A DNA stretch of 61,261 bases from an uncultured Clostridia bacterium (GCA_934229275.1 CAKQDN010000005.1:1-61261); one strand, 5' to 3'; positions 17,887-26,088 are shown, counted from the stretch's first letter. Notes: generated by a model not told the origin, from the sequence alone. Numbers and translations are program-made.

Positions 17887-19998
17887 GTGATTTACGGAAT
17901 TGCTTTTAATCCCGAAGCAAGACTTACGGCAACCCTCGGAAAAACGGTTGTCGGCGGCACGAATACCGTTGAATGGAACGGTGTTTCGGCGGGAGGAACC
18001 ACAAACGAAATATTCGACATTATCGACCTCGGCGGAGAAAAAAACACCAGAATCGAATTCGTAGGCGGTATCACGGGCGAGCGAATAAAAGTCGCGCTTA
18101 AAGACAAAAACTGCGTATTTTGCGACAAAAAAGGCGAAAACACGCTTAAAGTCAGCATTTTTGCGGATAAAACTACAAACTATATCGGTTCGCTCGGCAG
18201 AGAAATCGCAGACGAGCAAATCGTACCGCTCGTCGAAAGGTTGCAGAAAATCGACGAAGGGGAACTGCTTATCGTCGCCGAGAAAATATCGGGGAAAGTC
18301 GATCCGACAACCGTAAAGCATGTGTTTTCCGCGGTTGCACCCAAATCGGTGCGAGTGCTTTTCCGTGCCGACGAGAAAAATCTCGCCGAAGTGCTTAAAT
18401 ACAGCCCGTACTATCTCGTGACCGACGAAAAAACGCTTTCGGATTATTTCGAAAAGAAAAACATGCCCGAGAGCGAACTTGTCAAGGCGATGTCGTTTTT
18501 GCAGAAAAAAGGCGCGCAGTCGGTTATCTGTTTCGGGTCGGGACGTGTGCTTGCGCTAGGCTATATGGGCGGAATATACAAAGCGGACGGAGCGTTCTCG
18601 GAAGAAAAGGCGCAAAACGCTTTTCTCGCCGCATTCATCTGTTCTGCGGAAAGAGGAATGTCGTTCGAACGCTGTCTTAAAAACGGAGCGGCGAGCGCGA
18701 GCGGAGTGGAAATAACGCGCGCTCTGACCGACGAAAAAGCGTTTACGGGAACGTTCACGATCATTCGTCGCCGCGTAAAAAAGCAGGTAATACGCAACGT
18801 CGCTCACTATCTCATCGAAAATTCGGGCGTTTCGTTCAAGAAAAAGCCGATAACGCTGCTCGATCTGGCACTGCTTACGCAAATAGCCATGCTCGACATA
18901 AACAAACTCAGCGGTGAAAAACTTTCCCTGCGCGAAGCAAAGCGCAAATACGTCGAGAAGAATCCCGACGGCTACGTCGATCTCGGCGTCATAGTACCGC
19001 AATCGTTCCCCGTTTTGTCGCTGTGCGCCGATTCGACGCGTTATAAAGACGTGGAAATCGTCGACCGCAAATCTCTTATCGACGACGAAAAAGTGGTTCA
19101 GTTCACGGCAATAACTTTCCGTTTCCCCACGGGCGAGTACGCAGTCGCGTTCAACGGTACCGACGACACCATAGTCGGATGGAAAGAGGACTTCTATCTT
19201 CTTTACGACGAGCCGACCGTATCGCAGAACTGCGCGGTGGAGTACCTCGACGCACTGGCTGCGTCCACTCCGGACGACGCGAAAATCTACGTCGTAGGAC
19301 ACTCGAAAGGCGGCAATCTGGCGATGTACGGAGCGGTAACCGCCGGCGACGAACTGCATAAAAAACTCGTCGCGGCGTACAATTTCGACGGACCCGGATT
19401 TGTCGAAAACTTCTATAAAAGTAAAAAATTCCTTGCCGTTCAGGATAAAATCACCTCTGTAATACCTCAGTTGTCGGTAGTCGGCAGACTGTTCAACCAC
19501 GAAGAAAAAGTCATGATCGTCAAAAGTTGCTTCGCCGGAATCTATCAGCACGATCTGTATTCGTGGGAAACCGAGGGCGACAACTTCGTCACGGTGCCGC
19601 ATCTCGACGAACTGTCGGACAAAGTACAGGCAAAAGTAAACGAGATAATGTACACGTTAACGCCCGAACAGCGCAAAATATTCGTCGACGGATTGTTCTC
19701 GCTCCTGTATTCGACCGATTCGTTCACGCTTACGCAACTCATGCGCAACAGAGGCAAACTGTTCGGCAATTTCTTCAAATGCAACGCCGCAACCAGAAGA
19801 ATTCTGCTCTCGATGATGACCAAGCTCATGAGCGACCGCTATGTGCGCGAAATGGTGATGATTTCCATGCGCGAAGCACGGAAAATGCAGGATAAAAAGG
19901 AATTCGAGGAAAGTTCGATAGTAAGCGGCAATATCGATAAGGCGATCGAGTCTATCGGAGTAATCGTGGACAGAGACGCCGCAAGCAAACAAAAATAA
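17887..19998 (+). CDS. Fusion of a degenerate PfkB (1-phosphofructokinase-like) domain with a Mbeg1-like alpha/beta hydrolase
   Basis: 703 residues. Residues ~1-275 align by eye along their length with the true kinase at 28464-29381: 'IYGIAFNPEARLTA' vs 'IYTVTFSPSLDYTV', 'FVGGITGERI' vs 'FIGGFTGKAI', 'GAQSVICFGSGRVLAL' vs 'GARNVIVSLGARGAFLL', 'NGAASASG' vs 'GVASGSAS'. The catalytic G-x-G-D of PfkB kinases is lost, with AQNA at 242-245 in place of GSGDS, and the substrate-binding 'GGKG' is also altered, so it is probably a pseudokinase. From ~300 the sequence resembles Mbeg1-like/DUF2974 lipases: 'VAFNGTDDTIVGWKEDF' and nucleophile box 'VVGHSKGG' (Ser473). No signal peptide. GTG 17887 sits 6 bases after AGGAGGTG. 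mtnN starts 10 bases downstream. Possibly a sugar- or nucleotide-gated esterase, which is inference. Confidence 0.8.
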   Translation: MIYGIAFNPEARLTATLGKTVVGGTNTVEWNGVSAGGTTNEIFDIIDLGGEKNTRIEFVGGITGERIKVALKDKNCVFCDKKGENTLKVSIFADKTTNYIGSLGREIADEQIVPLVERLQKIDEGELLIVAEKISGKVDPTTVKHVFSAVAPKSVRVLFRADEKNLAEVLKYSPYYLVTDEKTLSDYFEKKNMPESELVKAMSFLQKKGAQSVICFGSGRVLALGYMGGIYKADGAFSEEKAQNAFLAAFICSAERGMSFERCLKNGAASASGVEITRALTDEKAFTGTFTIIRRRVKKQVIRNVAHYLIENSGVSFKKKPITLLDLALLTQIAMLDINKLSGEKLSLREAKRKYVEKNPDGYVDLGVIVPQSFPVLSLCADSTRYKDVEIVDRKSLIDDEKVVQFTAITFRFPTGEYAVAFNGTDDTIVGWKEDFYLLYDEPTVSQNCAVEYLDALAASTPDDAKIYVVGHSKGGNLAMYGAVTAGDELHKKLVAAYNFDGPGFVENFYKSKKFLAVQDKITSVIPQLSVVGRLFNHEEKVMIVKSCFAGIYQHDLYSWETEGDNFVTVPHLDELSDKVQAKVNEIMYTLTPEQRKIFVDGLFSLLYSTDSFTLTQLMRNRGKLFGNFFKCNAATRRILLSMMTKLMSDRYVREMVMISMREARKMQDKKEFEESSIVSGNIDKAIESIGVIVDRDAASKQK

Positions 19999-20008
19999 GG
20001 AGTATACT

Positions 20009-20662
20009 ATGATAGCGATAATCTGCGCTATGGATAAAGAAGCGGAGGGGCTTATTTCGCACCTTCAAAGCAAAGAAGAAATACCGGTATGCGGAATTAA
20101 GTTTTATAAGGGCGTTCTGTGCGGCAAGGAAGCGGTCGTCACGGGCTGCGGAGTGGGTAAAGTGTGCGCCGCCGCGGTAACGGCGATCGCTATAGAAAAA
20201 TTCTCGCCGGACCTCGTGATCAACAGCGGAGTGGCAGGCGGAACGCCTCCGCTTAAACAGGGCGACCTCGTCGTTCCCGTAAAATCCGTAGAACACGACT
20301 ACTATGCTCCCGACGAGCCTACGGTGTACTACGACTGCGACGTAAAAGTTTCCGGAATGCTTTTAAATGCGTGCCGTTCGCTCGGCCGCGACGCGAAAAG
20401 TTGCACTATAGCCACCGGCGACTGCTTTATCGACAAGCCCGAAAAAGTCGCTTATCTTAAAGAAAAATACGGTGCCGAAGCGTTCGATATGGAGAGCGCG
20501 GCAATAGCCAAAACCTGCTCGATGTTCGGCGTAAAATGCGCCCTCGTGCGCGCGATTTCCGATAACGGAGTTGACGACAACATGAAAAGTTTCTACGAAT
20601 TTTTGTGCGAGGCGGCTGAGCGCAGTCAAAACGTTGTCGAGCAATTTCTTAAAAACCTCTGA
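20009..20662 (+). CDS. mtnN: 5'-methylthioadenosine/S-adenosylhomocysteine nucleosidase
   Basis: 217 residues, slightly short for the family (about 230). It cleaves adenine from MTA and SAH, recycling products of methylation and polyamine synthesis. Visible: 'IICAMDKEAEGL' (catalytic Glu), 'VINSGVAGGTPPLKQGDLVV', 'FDMESAAIAKTC' (ribose-binding Met-Glu) and 'VRAISDNG' (catalytic Asp). ATG follows AAGGAG, 10 bases after the fusion gene, so the two are probably co-transcribed. The repeated hairpin terminator (copy 2) lies 34 bases after the stop. Confidence 0.93.
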   Translation: MIAIICAMDKEAEGLISHLQSKEEIPVCGIKFYKGVLCGKEAVVTGCGVGKVCAAAVTAIAIEKFSPDLVINSGVAGGTPPLKQGDLVVPVKSVEHDYYAPDEPTVYYDCDVKVSGMLLNACRSLGRDAKSCTIATGDCFIDKPEKVAYLKEKYGAEAFDMESAAIAKTCSMFGVKCALVRAISDNGVDDNMKSFYEFLCEAAERSQNVVEQFLKNL

Positions 20663-20696
20663 TTTTACCGCAAAAATACATAAAAATAAGTAAAAT

Positions 20697-20725
20697 AAAG
20701 TACTATGCGTGACATAGTACTTTTT
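20697..20725 (+). terminator. Repeated hairpin element, copy 2 (terminator)
   Basis: AAAGTACTATG (20697-20707), CGTGA, CATAGTACTTT (20713-20723), then a T run. In this copy the loop-closing Y/R pair is broken (C opposite A). It is followed by TTTTTATCGAA, also seen after copy 3. Confidence 0.85.
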
Positions 20726-20777
20726 CTTTTTATCGAAGAGAATAGATTTTCTTCTCCCGTAAAATACTATAACCGCT

Positions 20778-21458
20778 ATGTTACTTGTATTTATTAAATC
20801 GGTCGTCACGTTCATACTCATATTTTTCGTCGTGCGACTTATGGGCAAACGCCAACTGGGCGAAATGCAGCCGTTCGAACTCGTGATAACGCTTGTAATA
20901 GCGGAAGTCGCCTGCATCCCGATGAACGACCCGTACATCCCGTTCTATTACGGAGTCGTACCGATAGTCACGCTGTCGTTTCTGCAGATCCTGTTTTCTT
21001 TTCTGTCGGAAAAATTTCTGCCCGTCAGAAGACTGATGAGCGGCAGATCTGTCACCGTAATCGACAAGCAGGGCATTTGTTACGAAAACCTGAAAAAACT
21101 CAACATGAACGTCAACGACCTTATGGAAGCGGTGCGGAGTGCCGGTTATCCCGATCTCGATAAAATCATGTATGCGATAATCGAAACAAACGGCAAAGTA
21201 TGCGTGGTCGAAAAAGAGCAGTCGGGCGAAACTTTTCTTCCGGTGTCGGTAATAGTAAACGGCAAATGGCAGGAGGAAAACGTCGCGTTTACGGGGCTGG
21301 ATAAACAGTCGATGTTAGAGGAAATGAAGAAAAACGGAAGTAGTCTATCGGACGTCGTGTACGCGGATGTCAGGCAAAACGGACTTGCATACTGCGCTCC
21401 GAAAAAAGGCGAGTGCTTCACCGTTAACGTAACTTTGACTGAAGGAGGTTCGTGGTGA
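20778..21458 (+). CDS. DUF421 (YetF-like) membrane protein
   Basis: 226 residues. Three N-terminal membrane helices with the family signature 'FVVRLMGKRQLGEMQPFELV', then a soluble domain with 'GRSVTVIDKQGICYENLKKLNMNVNDL' and a small beta domain. YetF-like proteins are common in spore-formers and YetF homologues can restore spore membrane functions; the exact role is unsettled. The ATG has no ribosome site and lies 5 bases after a TATAAC, or 12 after a TAAAAT, so it may be leaderless or nearly so. It overlaps the DUF4363 gene by 7 bases, a pairing recurrent in Clostridia. Confidence 0.85.
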   Translation: MLLVFIKSVVTFILIFFVVRLMGKRQLGEMQPFELVITLVIAEVACIPMNDPYIPFYYGVVPIVTLSFLQILFSFLSEKFLPVRRLMSGRSVTVIDKQGICYENLKKLNMNVNDLMEAVRSAGYPDLDKIMYAIIETNGKVCVVEKEQSGETFLPVSVIVNGKWQEENVAFTGLDKQSMLEEMKKNGSSLSDVVYADVRQNGLAYCAPKKGECFTVNVTLTEGGSW

Positions 21459-21847
21459 AAAAACTGATAACCATAAGCGTGTTTTTGGCTGTAGTCGTGG
21501 CGTTTTCGGTTTTCGAACTTCTGTATGACGTCAAAAATTATCAGAATATATCTTCGGCTCTCGAAACGCTTGCCGTCGCGATAGAAAACAATAAAGACGA
21601 CGTCACCGTCCGCGAGGTAAAGGAAAAGTATGCCGCCGCGCGTGAGGAATGGGAAAAGATGAACGATTTGTCCATGGCGATAACCAATCACAACATAATC
21701 CGCTCCGTCGGCGAAAAATTCGTCTACCTCGAATCGTATATCGATGCGAACGTGTACTCGGACGCCGTTTCCACGACCAACGCGCTTATTAAAGTCACCA
21801 AAGACTTGCAAAGAGAAAAATATCCCTCGCTCGGCAATATTTTTTGA
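21452..21847 (+). CDS. DUF4363 family protein
   Basis: 131 residues: one N-terminal membrane helix ('ITISVFLAVVVAFSVFELLYDV') and an outward helical domain with 'REEWEKMNDLSMAITNHN' and 'EKFVYLESYIDA', the pattern of DUF4363, usually encoded beside DUF421. GTG 21452 follows GAAGGAGG and overlaps the DUF421 stop, so translation is coupled. Function unknown; probably a partner of the DUF421 protein in the membrane. Confidence 0.75.
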   Translation: MVKKLITISVFLAVVVAFSVFELLYDVKNYQNISSALETLAVAIENNKDDVTVREVKEKYAAAREEWEKMNDLSMAITNHNIIRSVGEKFVYLESYIDANVYSDAVSTTNALIKVTKDLQREKYPSLGNIF

Positions 21848-21876
21848 TTGATTCTTTGCGAAAAATCGTGTATAAT
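21848..21876 (+). promoter_or_regulatory. holA promoter giving a probably leaderless mRNA
   Basis: TTGATT (21848-21853), 17-base spacer, TATAAT (21871-21876). The ATG at 21883 is 7 bases after the -10 box, so transcription should start at or next to the A of ATG. No ribosome site fits. Confidence 0.8.
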
Positions 21877-21882
21877 TAAGGC

Positions 21883-22824
21883 ATGAAGTTCGAGGAACTG
21901 AAAAAAAGCCTTAAAAACGGCGAAATATCGAATATCTATCTGCTCGTGGGCGAAGATCTGCGCGTTATCGAAAAAGCGCGCGATATGCTTTTGTCGCTCG
22001 TGGACGGCTTGCCCGAACTCAACGTGACGACAGCCGACGAAACCGCCGATATAGGCGCGGTTGCAAACTACTGCCGTTCGTTTCCGCTCATGAGTTCTTA
22101 CCGCGCGGTGGTCGTCCGCGACTATAAAGGCTCTCTCGAGCCGATGGGCGACTACTTCGATAATCCGCAGCCGACCACTATATTGGTGTTCACCGCGTCG
22201 TCGCTTACCCCGAACTTTGCCAAATACGTCAAAAAGACCACCGTCGTCGAGTGCGGCAAACTCTCCAAAGCCGTGCTTATCCCGTACATAGCAAAACGCG
22301 CCGCCGCAGCAGGCTGTCAGATAACCGCTCCCGCCGCGCAACTTCTCATCGACTACACGCTGTCGGACCTTGCGCGCATAGAAAACGAACTGGACAAACT
22401 GTGCCTTATCGCCCCCGTTATCAAGGAAGATGACGTGAAAAACAACGTAACGCCCGACGCCGACTTCAAAATATACGAACTCAGCGACGCCATAAGCAAA
22501 AAACAGGGCGAGCGCGCTTTGAAAATACTCAATTCGCTTCTCTCGGACGGGTTCGCTCCGGGTGCGCTTTTCGGTATGCTGGAAAATCACTATCGCAGAC
22601 TTCTATACGTCACGCTCAATAAAGACGACCCGTCGCTCGCGTATAAACTCGGAGTAAAGGAAGGCGCGGTGTACATGGCGATCAAAGCGTCCGCCGGAAT
22701 GAAAGCCCCGGCGATAAAGCGGACGTACGACCTTATCGCGTCGGGCGAGCAGAGTTTCAAAAGCGGCGAAATAAGCGATAAAGAGGCGATACGCACGGTC
22801 GTGCTTGCCGCGCTCAACTCGTAA
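21883..22824 (+). CDS. holA: DNA polymerase III delta subunit
   Basis: 313 residues, near usual length (~340). Delta opens the beta clamp in the clamp loader. Visible features: 'NIYLLVGEDLRVIEKARDML' opening of the AAA+-like domain, 'RAVVVRDYKG', 'VECGKLSKAVLIPYIAKRAA', and the collar domain 'YELSDAISKKQGERALKILNSLL' followed by 'LFGMLENHYRRLLYV'. The start lies 7 bases after a strong -10 box with no ribosome site, suggesting translation of a leaderless mRNA. It is the last gene before the cdaA promoter. Confidence 0.92.
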   Translation: MKFEELKKSLKNGEISNIYLLVGEDLRVIEKARDMLLSLVDGLPELNVTTADETADIGAVANYCRSFPLMSSYRAVVVRDYKGSLEPMGDYFDNPQPTTILVFTASSLTPNFAKYVKKTTVVECGKLSKAVLIPYIAKRAAAAGCQITAPAAQLLIDYTLSDLARIENELDKLCLIAPVIKEDDVKNNVTPDADFKIYELSDAISKKQGERALKILNSLLSDGFAPGALFGMLENHYRRLLYVTLNKDDPSLAYKLGVKEGAVYMAIKASAGMKAPAIKRTYDLIASGEQSFKSGEISDKEAIRTVVLAALNS

Positions 22825-22890
22825 AACGGGAAAAATCGTAAGGTTCCGCAAAAAATCGTTGCAAAAAATGTGTAAACGCCTGCAAAAACA

Positions 22891-22919
22891 TTGCTAATTC
22901 GCAATAAAAATTGTATAAT
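22891..22919 (+). promoter_or_regulatory. Promoter of cdaA
   Basis: TTGCTA (22891-22896), 17-base spacer, TATAAT (22914-22919), with GAGGA before ATG 22950. Confidence 0.75.
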
Positions 22920-22949
22920 ATATATAGACCATAAAGAGAAGAGGAACAT

Positions 22950-23795
22950 ATGCAGAATTTCATAGATAACATAAAAAGTTATTTTGCAACTCCTTTGGAC
23001 GCCTGTCTGGCAATCGCAGACATGATAATCCTGTCTTTCGTCGTTTATTTTCTGTGCGCTTTTCTGCGCAAAAACAACGCGACCCGGCTTATCAAAATTT
23101 TCGCGATCGTCGCAGTACTCGGAGTGTGCATCTATTCGATGCGCGACAAAATGCCTGCAACCGGCTATATCTGCTCGTTCGCGATAATAACCGTGCTGTT
23201 TGCCTATTTCACCATGTTTCCGCACGAATTCAAGCGCGGCTTGTGGAAAATAGCCAGCCCTCGCGAGAGCGCAGGCGTGTACACCGCGAAATACGACTGT
23301 TCGTACGAGGAATTGCAGACTTCCGTCACCGAAATCGTAAAAGCAGTGCAGAATATGTCCAAACGTAACGTCGGCGCGCTCATCGTCATCGCTTCCGACG
23401 ACCTTCCCATGCACATCATCGAGAGCGGCACTAAACTGGACGCATACGTTTCATGCCAATTGCTCGAAAGTATATTCAACACCAAGGCTCCGCTTCATGA
23501 CGGTGCGGTTTACGTCCGCGGCGATAAAATCATCGCAGCCGGATGCTTTTTGCCGCTCACTCAGAAACTCGACGTCGATAAAGATATAGGAACGCGTCAC
23601 CGCGCGGCAATCGGAGTCACCGAGGAATACGATCATCTCGCGATAATCGTGTCCGAAGAAACCGGTATAATCTCGGTCGCACGCGGCGGAGAAATCGAAA
23701 GATACTACGACAGCGAAATGCTCACCGACGTACTCGAACAGGCTTGCGGACTGCGCGCTACTCTGTCGGTAGGCGGCAAAAAGAGGAGGAAATAA
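22950..23795 (+). CDS. cdaA: Diadenylate cyclase CdaA (DacA)
   Basis: 281 residues, the usual length. Three N-terminal membrane helices, then a DAC domain. The catalytic motifs are intact: 'APLHDGAVYVRGDKI' (DGA) and 'IGTRHRAAIG' (RHR). It joins two ATP to c-di-AMP, which controls potassium and osmolyte transport and cell-wall homeostasis. The next gene holds the place of CdaR but is very short. glmM, usually third in this operon, is not present; a terminator follows instead. Confidence 0.95.
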   Translation: MQNFIDNIKSYFATPLDACLAIADMIILSFVVYFLCAFLRKNNATRLIKIFAIVAVLGVCIYSMRDKMPATGYICSFAIITVLFAYFTMFPHEFKRGLWKIASPRESAGVYTAKYDCSYEELQTSVTEIVKAVQNMSKRNVGALIVIASDDLPMHIIESGTKLDAYVSCQLLESIFNTKAPLHDGAVYVRGDKIIAAGCFLPLTQKLDVDKDIGTRHRAAIGVTEEYDHLAIIVSEETGIISVARGGEIERYYDSEMLTDVLEQACGLRATLSVGGKKRRK

Positions 23796-23797
23796 TC

Positions 23798-24013
23798 ATG
23801 ACCGAAAACAATGAAAAAAAAGGCGGCAAATTCACTTCTTTCCTTCACGCCGTTTTCGTCCACAATATAGGACTTAAAATATTCGCGATTCTTTTCTCGG
23901 TTGCGCTGTGCCTCGTCGTTATGGGACTTAAAACCCGTCCTGCTGCCGACGCCGGCAAAACGACCGAAGAACAACAGTCTGCTCCCGAGTCGAGAATCGA
24001 GCGTATTCTTTAA
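23798..24013 (+). CDS. Short membrane protein in CdaR position (anchor only, no YbbR domains)
   Basis: 71 residues: charged N-terminus, one membrane helix with 'HNIGLKIFAILFSVALCLVV', much like the N-terminal anchor of CdaR/YbbR proteins, then about 20 polar residues. Normal CdaR carries three or four extracellular YbbR domains and modulates CdaA. Here none remain. A terminator hairpin follows 25 bases after the stop, so no downstream remnant in another frame is likely. ATG follows AGAGGAGG, 2 bases after cdaA. Either a minimal CdaA partner or a decayed gene. Confidence 0.6.
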   Translation: MTENNEKKGGKFTSFLHAVFVHNIGLKIFAILFSVALCLVVMGLKTRPAADAGKTTEEQQSAPESRIERIL

Positions 24014-24038
24014 CCGAAAAAACTTTAATAAAAAACCG

Positions 24039-24066
24039 AGCCGCGGATACGTTCTGCGGCTTTTTC
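24039..24066 (+). terminator. Terminator of the cdaA operon
   Basis: AGCCGC (24039-24044) pairs with GCGGCT (24056-24061), followed by TTTTTC. Confidence 0.8.
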
Positions 24067-24174
24067 GTTACGCTTTTAATCGTACGGGAACCGACGTCGC
24101 TTTCAAAAAAAGAATATTTAAGGAAAACACCGAATAAATTATGCTGCGGCATCTTGCCGAAACGGGAGAAACGC

Positions 24175-25260
24175 ATGCGAAAAGTACTTAAATTCGGCGG
24201 AACGTCGCTCTCCGACGCGAAAAGAATAGAAAACGCCGTGAAAATAATCGAAAAGCAAAAACCGTCCGCGGTAGTCGTGTCCGCGCCCGGGAAAAGATTT
24301 TGCGGCGACCAAAAAATAACCGATTTATTGGTCGCTTGTTGCTCGGAGCAAAGCGTATCCGAAAGAAAAAGGTTGCTCGAAAAGGCGCTCGGCAGATTTT
24401 CGGACATAACGCGCTCGCTCGGCGTCGACGCAGCGGCGGAAGAGGTTTTTTCGGAAGCGGAAAGGCTTTTGCTCGAAACGCATACCGACTCGAAAACGCG
24501 AGATTTCGTCGTCGGTCGCGGCGAATATCTGTGCGCGAAAATCGTGACTGCGTGCTGCGGAGGCACGTTTGTAGACGGAAAAGAAGTCGTGTTTTTCGAT
24601 CAGGACGGACTTTTTGACGTGCAGACGAGCGTTAAAAAAGCGGCGACCGCGCTTAAAGGAATCGACAGGACGGTGGTCCCCGGCTTTTACGGCTGCGACG
24701 CTTGCGGAAACGAAAAACTGCTTCCGAGGGGCGGCTCGGACGTAAGCGGCTCAATCGTCGCCGCGGCGATAAACGGAAAATATTATAACTACACCGACGT
24801 AAACGGCTTTTGCCGTGCCGATCCGAACGTTTCGGAAGTCGCGCGCCCGATAGCCTTTCTGTCGTACGGCGAGGCGGAGAGGGCGGCAAACCGCGGCGCA
24901 ACCGTCGTTCATCCCGACGCAATATCGATTGCTCGCGAATATAACGTCGAGATAATAGTCAAAAACACGTTTAACCGCGCGTTCGGCGGCACCGTCATCG
25001 GGAATAAGCGTGCGCCGCTCGGCAAAGACGGCGCGGTGGTCGTGGCGAAAAGCAAAAGCGGCGCTATATCGGTCGTTTTCGGCGACGGAATATCGCCCGA
25101 CGGAGCAACCTCCGCAAGACTGTCGCATGTTTTAGAAAGCAACGCAATCCGCGTGACTTCCGTCCGAAGAGAGGATAGCACCGTTCTATTAAATATCGAA
25201 GAGAATAAAGAAAACCGCGCGGAAGGCGTTTTGTGCGAATATCTGTTCGGCGAGCGGTAG
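24175..25260 (+). CDS. Aspartokinase
   Basis: 361 residues. It phosphorylates aspartate, the entry to lysine, threonine, methionine and diaminopimelate synthesis. Visible: 'VLKFGGTSLSDAKRIENA' (KFGGTS), 'LLETHTDSKTRDFVVGRGEYL', 'FYGCDACGNEKLLPRGGSDVSGS' region and 'YTDVNGFCRADPN'. ATG 24175 follows GGGAGA; seven extra in-frame codons upstream lack a site. It is shorter than most monofunctional aspartokinases (~400-440), with a compact C-terminal ACT region, so feedback control may be altered. A hairpin terminator follows 36 bases downstream. Confidence 0.85.
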   Translation: MRKVLKFGGTSLSDAKRIENAVKIIEKQKPSAVVVSAPGKRFCGDQKITDLLVACCSEQSVSERKRLLEKALGRFSDITRSLGVDAAAEEVFSEAERLLLETHTDSKTRDFVVGRGEYLCAKIVTACCGGTFVDGKEVVFFDQDGLFDVQTSVKKAATALKGIDRTVVPGFYGCDACGNEKLLPRGGSDVSGSIVAAAINGKYYNYTDVNGFCRADPNVSEVARPIAFLSYGEAERAANRGATVVHPDAISIAREYNVEIIVKNTFNRAFGGTVIGNKRAPLGKDGAVVVAKSKSGAISVVFGDGISPDGATSARLSHVLESNAIRVTSVRREDSTVLLNIEENKENRAEGVLCEYLFGER

Positions 25261-25296
25261 AAGAGTTTCTGCACGGGTCATAACGGATTAAGAGTA

Positions 25297-25314
25297 AAAA
25301 GCCGACAGGCTTTT
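25297..25314 (+). terminator. Probable terminator of the aspartokinase gene
   Basis: AAAAGCC (25297-25303), loop GACA, GGCTTTT (25308-25314). Confidence 0.6.
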
Positions 25315-25363
25315 AAAAACAAAAACGGAAGAGGAGAACTGTCCGAAAATCACAAAAACGTCG

Positions 25364-25405
25364 CGAAAAAAAAGACCGCTCCGATACGCGTAGGAGAGCG
25401 GTCTT
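25364..25405 (-). terminator. Terminator of rpsT
   Basis: 10-base stem AAGACCGCTC (25372-25381) with GAGCGGTCTT (25396-25405). On the minus strand it is followed by a run of nine Ts. It lies about 135 bases after the rpsT stop; a weaker AAGGC/GCCTT hairpin with Ts lies nearer, at about 25484-25506. Confidence 0.8.
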
Positions 25406-25539
25406 ATAGGCAATACGCTGTCATTCGGCTTAATCCGTCTGCGCGGCAGAATCATATCGGGCTTGATGCAACGCAAAAAAGGCACAAAGCATATAAGCCT
25501 TGCACCTTAAATGACGATATGAAAGAAGAAAGAGGCGGA

Positions 25540-26019
25540 TTACGCTTCTTTTTTAGCCTTGGTCTTTTTAGCAGTCTTTTTCTCTGCTTTAGCCTTTTCG
25601 GCTTCTTCTTTTTTAGCCTGTTCTGCAGCGGCAGCGGCTTCAGCCTGTTTCTGAGCGAATGCTGCTCTTTCTGCTTCGCGTGCTTCTTTAGCGGCTTTTG
25701 CCTTTTCTGCAGCGATGGTCTTGTTGTCTTTCTTTATTTCAACGACCAACTTACCGCTCTTGATGTCGGAAATACGCTTAGCGATAGCGGACTTCTTGTT
25801 AGCGGCGGTGTTCTTGTGCATGATACCCTTGGTTACCGCGCTGTCGATAGCGGACATGGTAGCGGGCAGAAGTTGTTCTGCTTCTTCGATCTTATTGGTA
25901 TCGATTGCGTTGTTGATCTTTTTGATTGCGGTTTTAACGGCAGTCATTTCAGACTTGTTGCGAGCGGCGTTTCTCTTTTCGACGAGAACGCGCTTTTTTG
26001 CGGATTTAATGTTTGGCAC
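25540..26019 (-). CDS. rpsT: 30S ribosomal protein S20 with a long charged C-terminal extension
   Basis: 159 residues against ~85-90 for the family. Residues 1-90 are a normal S20: 'PNIKSAKKRVLVEKRNAARN', 'KTAIKKI', 'GIMHKNTAANKKSAIAKRI', binding 16S rRNA. Residues ~95-159 are an added Lys/Ala/Glu-rich helix-like tail ending 'KKTAKKTKAKKEA'. GTG 26019 is chosen because AAGGAG lies 6 bases upstream and the protein then starts as S20 always does; a longer frame to 26088 would begin at the promoter. The tail resembles charged low-complexity extensions of other ribosomal or histone-like proteins and may bind RNA or DNA. Confidence 0.9.
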   Translation of the reverse strand: MPNIKSAKKRVLVEKRNAARNKSEMTAVKTAIKKINNAIDTNKIEEAEQLLPATMSAIDSAVTKGIMHKNTAANKKSAIAKRISDIKSGKLVVEIKKDNKTIAAEKAKAAKEAREAERAAFAQKQAEAAAAAEQAKKEEAEKAKAEKKTAKKTKAKKEA

Positions 26020-26059
26020 GTTAGTTCTCCTTTTGTTACTTATAAAACTTAACTTTGAC

Positions 26060-26088
26060 ATTTTACCACATTCTTTTGTAAAAATCAA
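26060..26088 (-). promoter_or_regulatory. Promoter of rpsT
   Basis: Minus strand TTGATT (26088-26083), 17-base spacer, TAAAAT (26065-26060). Confidence 0.8.

Noticed and set aside
26020..26088. Longer rpsT start
   Set aside because: It begins at the promoter; S20 proteins start as at GTG 26019, which has AAGGAG.
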